A DNA stretch of 64,000 bases, from NCBI RefSeq assembly GCF_051195255.1, contig NZ_JBNJLK010000007.1, positions 110,669 through 174,668 of the forward strand, read 5' to 3'. Numbering within the stretch: the first letter of the stretch is position 1; every line of letters begins with the position of its first letter. Below, in pieces: positions 63,809 through 64,000 of this stretch. The DNA is from Falsirhodobacter sp051195255 (GTDB taxonomy: Bacteria; Pseudomonadota; Alphaproteobacteria; Rhodobacterales; Rhodobacteraceae). The translations under genes were made by a program, and so were the position numbers. The notes beneath the pieces are model-generated. The model worked only from the letters and a program-made list of their open reading frames with translations. It did no database searches and was not told where the DNA came from.

Positions 63809-64000
63809 GGTGTCTTATCGCACGATTTGATGGTGCGATCCTTTTGTTGGAATGGAAGGATGCCCTATGGGCCGTTCGTCATGGCAGCGCCACGACCATG
63901 CAGTCTGTCCGAGCAGCGATACCGCGATACCGCGATCGCAGGCGCCGCTCGCGCAGCGGAGCCGGGAGTTGGGGAGTGAGGAGGAGCAGAAAACGATCCG
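63809..64000. other. Right-edge stretch without a recognised gene
   Basis: Beyond the broken IS5 end, an inverted motif CGCACGATTTGATGGTGCG (63824-63842) is followed on the plus strand by an ATG at 63868 that begins a short open frame (MGRSSWQRHDHAV...). It runs off the edge and I cannot place it; it could be the start of another insertion sequence. No family call is made. Confidence 0.3.

Overview
The window is about 64 kb of GC-rich bacterial DNA packed with protein genes. It looks like an alphaproteobacterium of the Rhodobacterales (Rhodobacter/Paracoccus relatives). The main reasons are a PutA without a ribbon-helix-helix domain facing an Lrp-type PutR, many dicistronic ABC transporters joined by ATGA stop-start overlaps, and the general codon style. 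No rRNA, tRNA or CRISPR array was seen. Both ends of the window are cut: a minus-strand gene begins at position 39 and runs off the left edge, and a decayed IS5-family element lies near the right edge.

Layout. 0.3-4.3 kb: putR/putA proline catabolism. 4.3-7.7 kb: an ISNCY transposase scar, a DUF6481 gene, a secreted unknown, a Phd/VapC toxin-antitoxin pair, a PRC-barrel protein and a DJ-1/PfpI protein. 7.8-10.9 kb: fdhD plus a YdeP-type molybdopterin oxidoreductase. 11-15.9 kb: an aromatic-acid-type MFS carrier, a D-lactate/glycolate-type FAD dehydrogenase, mobA and a class V aminotransferase. 16-29.2 kb: thirteen minus-strand genes that overlap or abut almost without spacing. They encode a LysR regulator, flavin monooxygenase, alpha/beta hydrolase, a Dpp-type ABC importer, a creatinase-like M24 protein, a cytoplasmic BisC/DMSO-reductase-type enzyme, two CMD/AhpD-like proteins and an Lrp regulator. 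29.4-30.6 kb: an ArgE-like deacylase. 30.7-36.8 kb: a TonB receptor divergent from a ferric-siderophore ABC importer. 36.9-43.1 kb: a second Dpp-type importer ending in a glycerophosphodiester phosphodiesterase. 43.1-48.4 kb: a FAD protein divergent from an AfuA/PotD-like ABC importer. 48.5-54.6 kb: Mqo with a Tat-like leader, a sugar porter, and a membrane glucose dehydrogenase split into an anchor gene and a secreted propeller gene. 54.6-57.7 kb: pqqABCDE, facing the dehydrogenase that needs the cofactor. 57.8-62.9 kb: YceI, a hydantoinase, an exported nucleosidase and a Kef-type antiporter.

How it fits together. Two themes recur. One is scavenging: four ABC importers and three catabolic branches (proline, hydantoin-type rings, N-acyl compounds). 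The other is redox metabolism with special cofactors: the Mo-bis-MGD enzymes are supplied by fdhD and mobA in the same 12 kb, and PQQ is made beside its apoenzyme. The strongest candidate for an undescribed system is the 13-gene cassette at 16.0-29.2 kb. It combines import, C-N bond hydrolysis, flavin oxygenation, S- or N-oxide reduction and peroxide-type protection under two regulators. Its substrate cannot be read from sequence alone.
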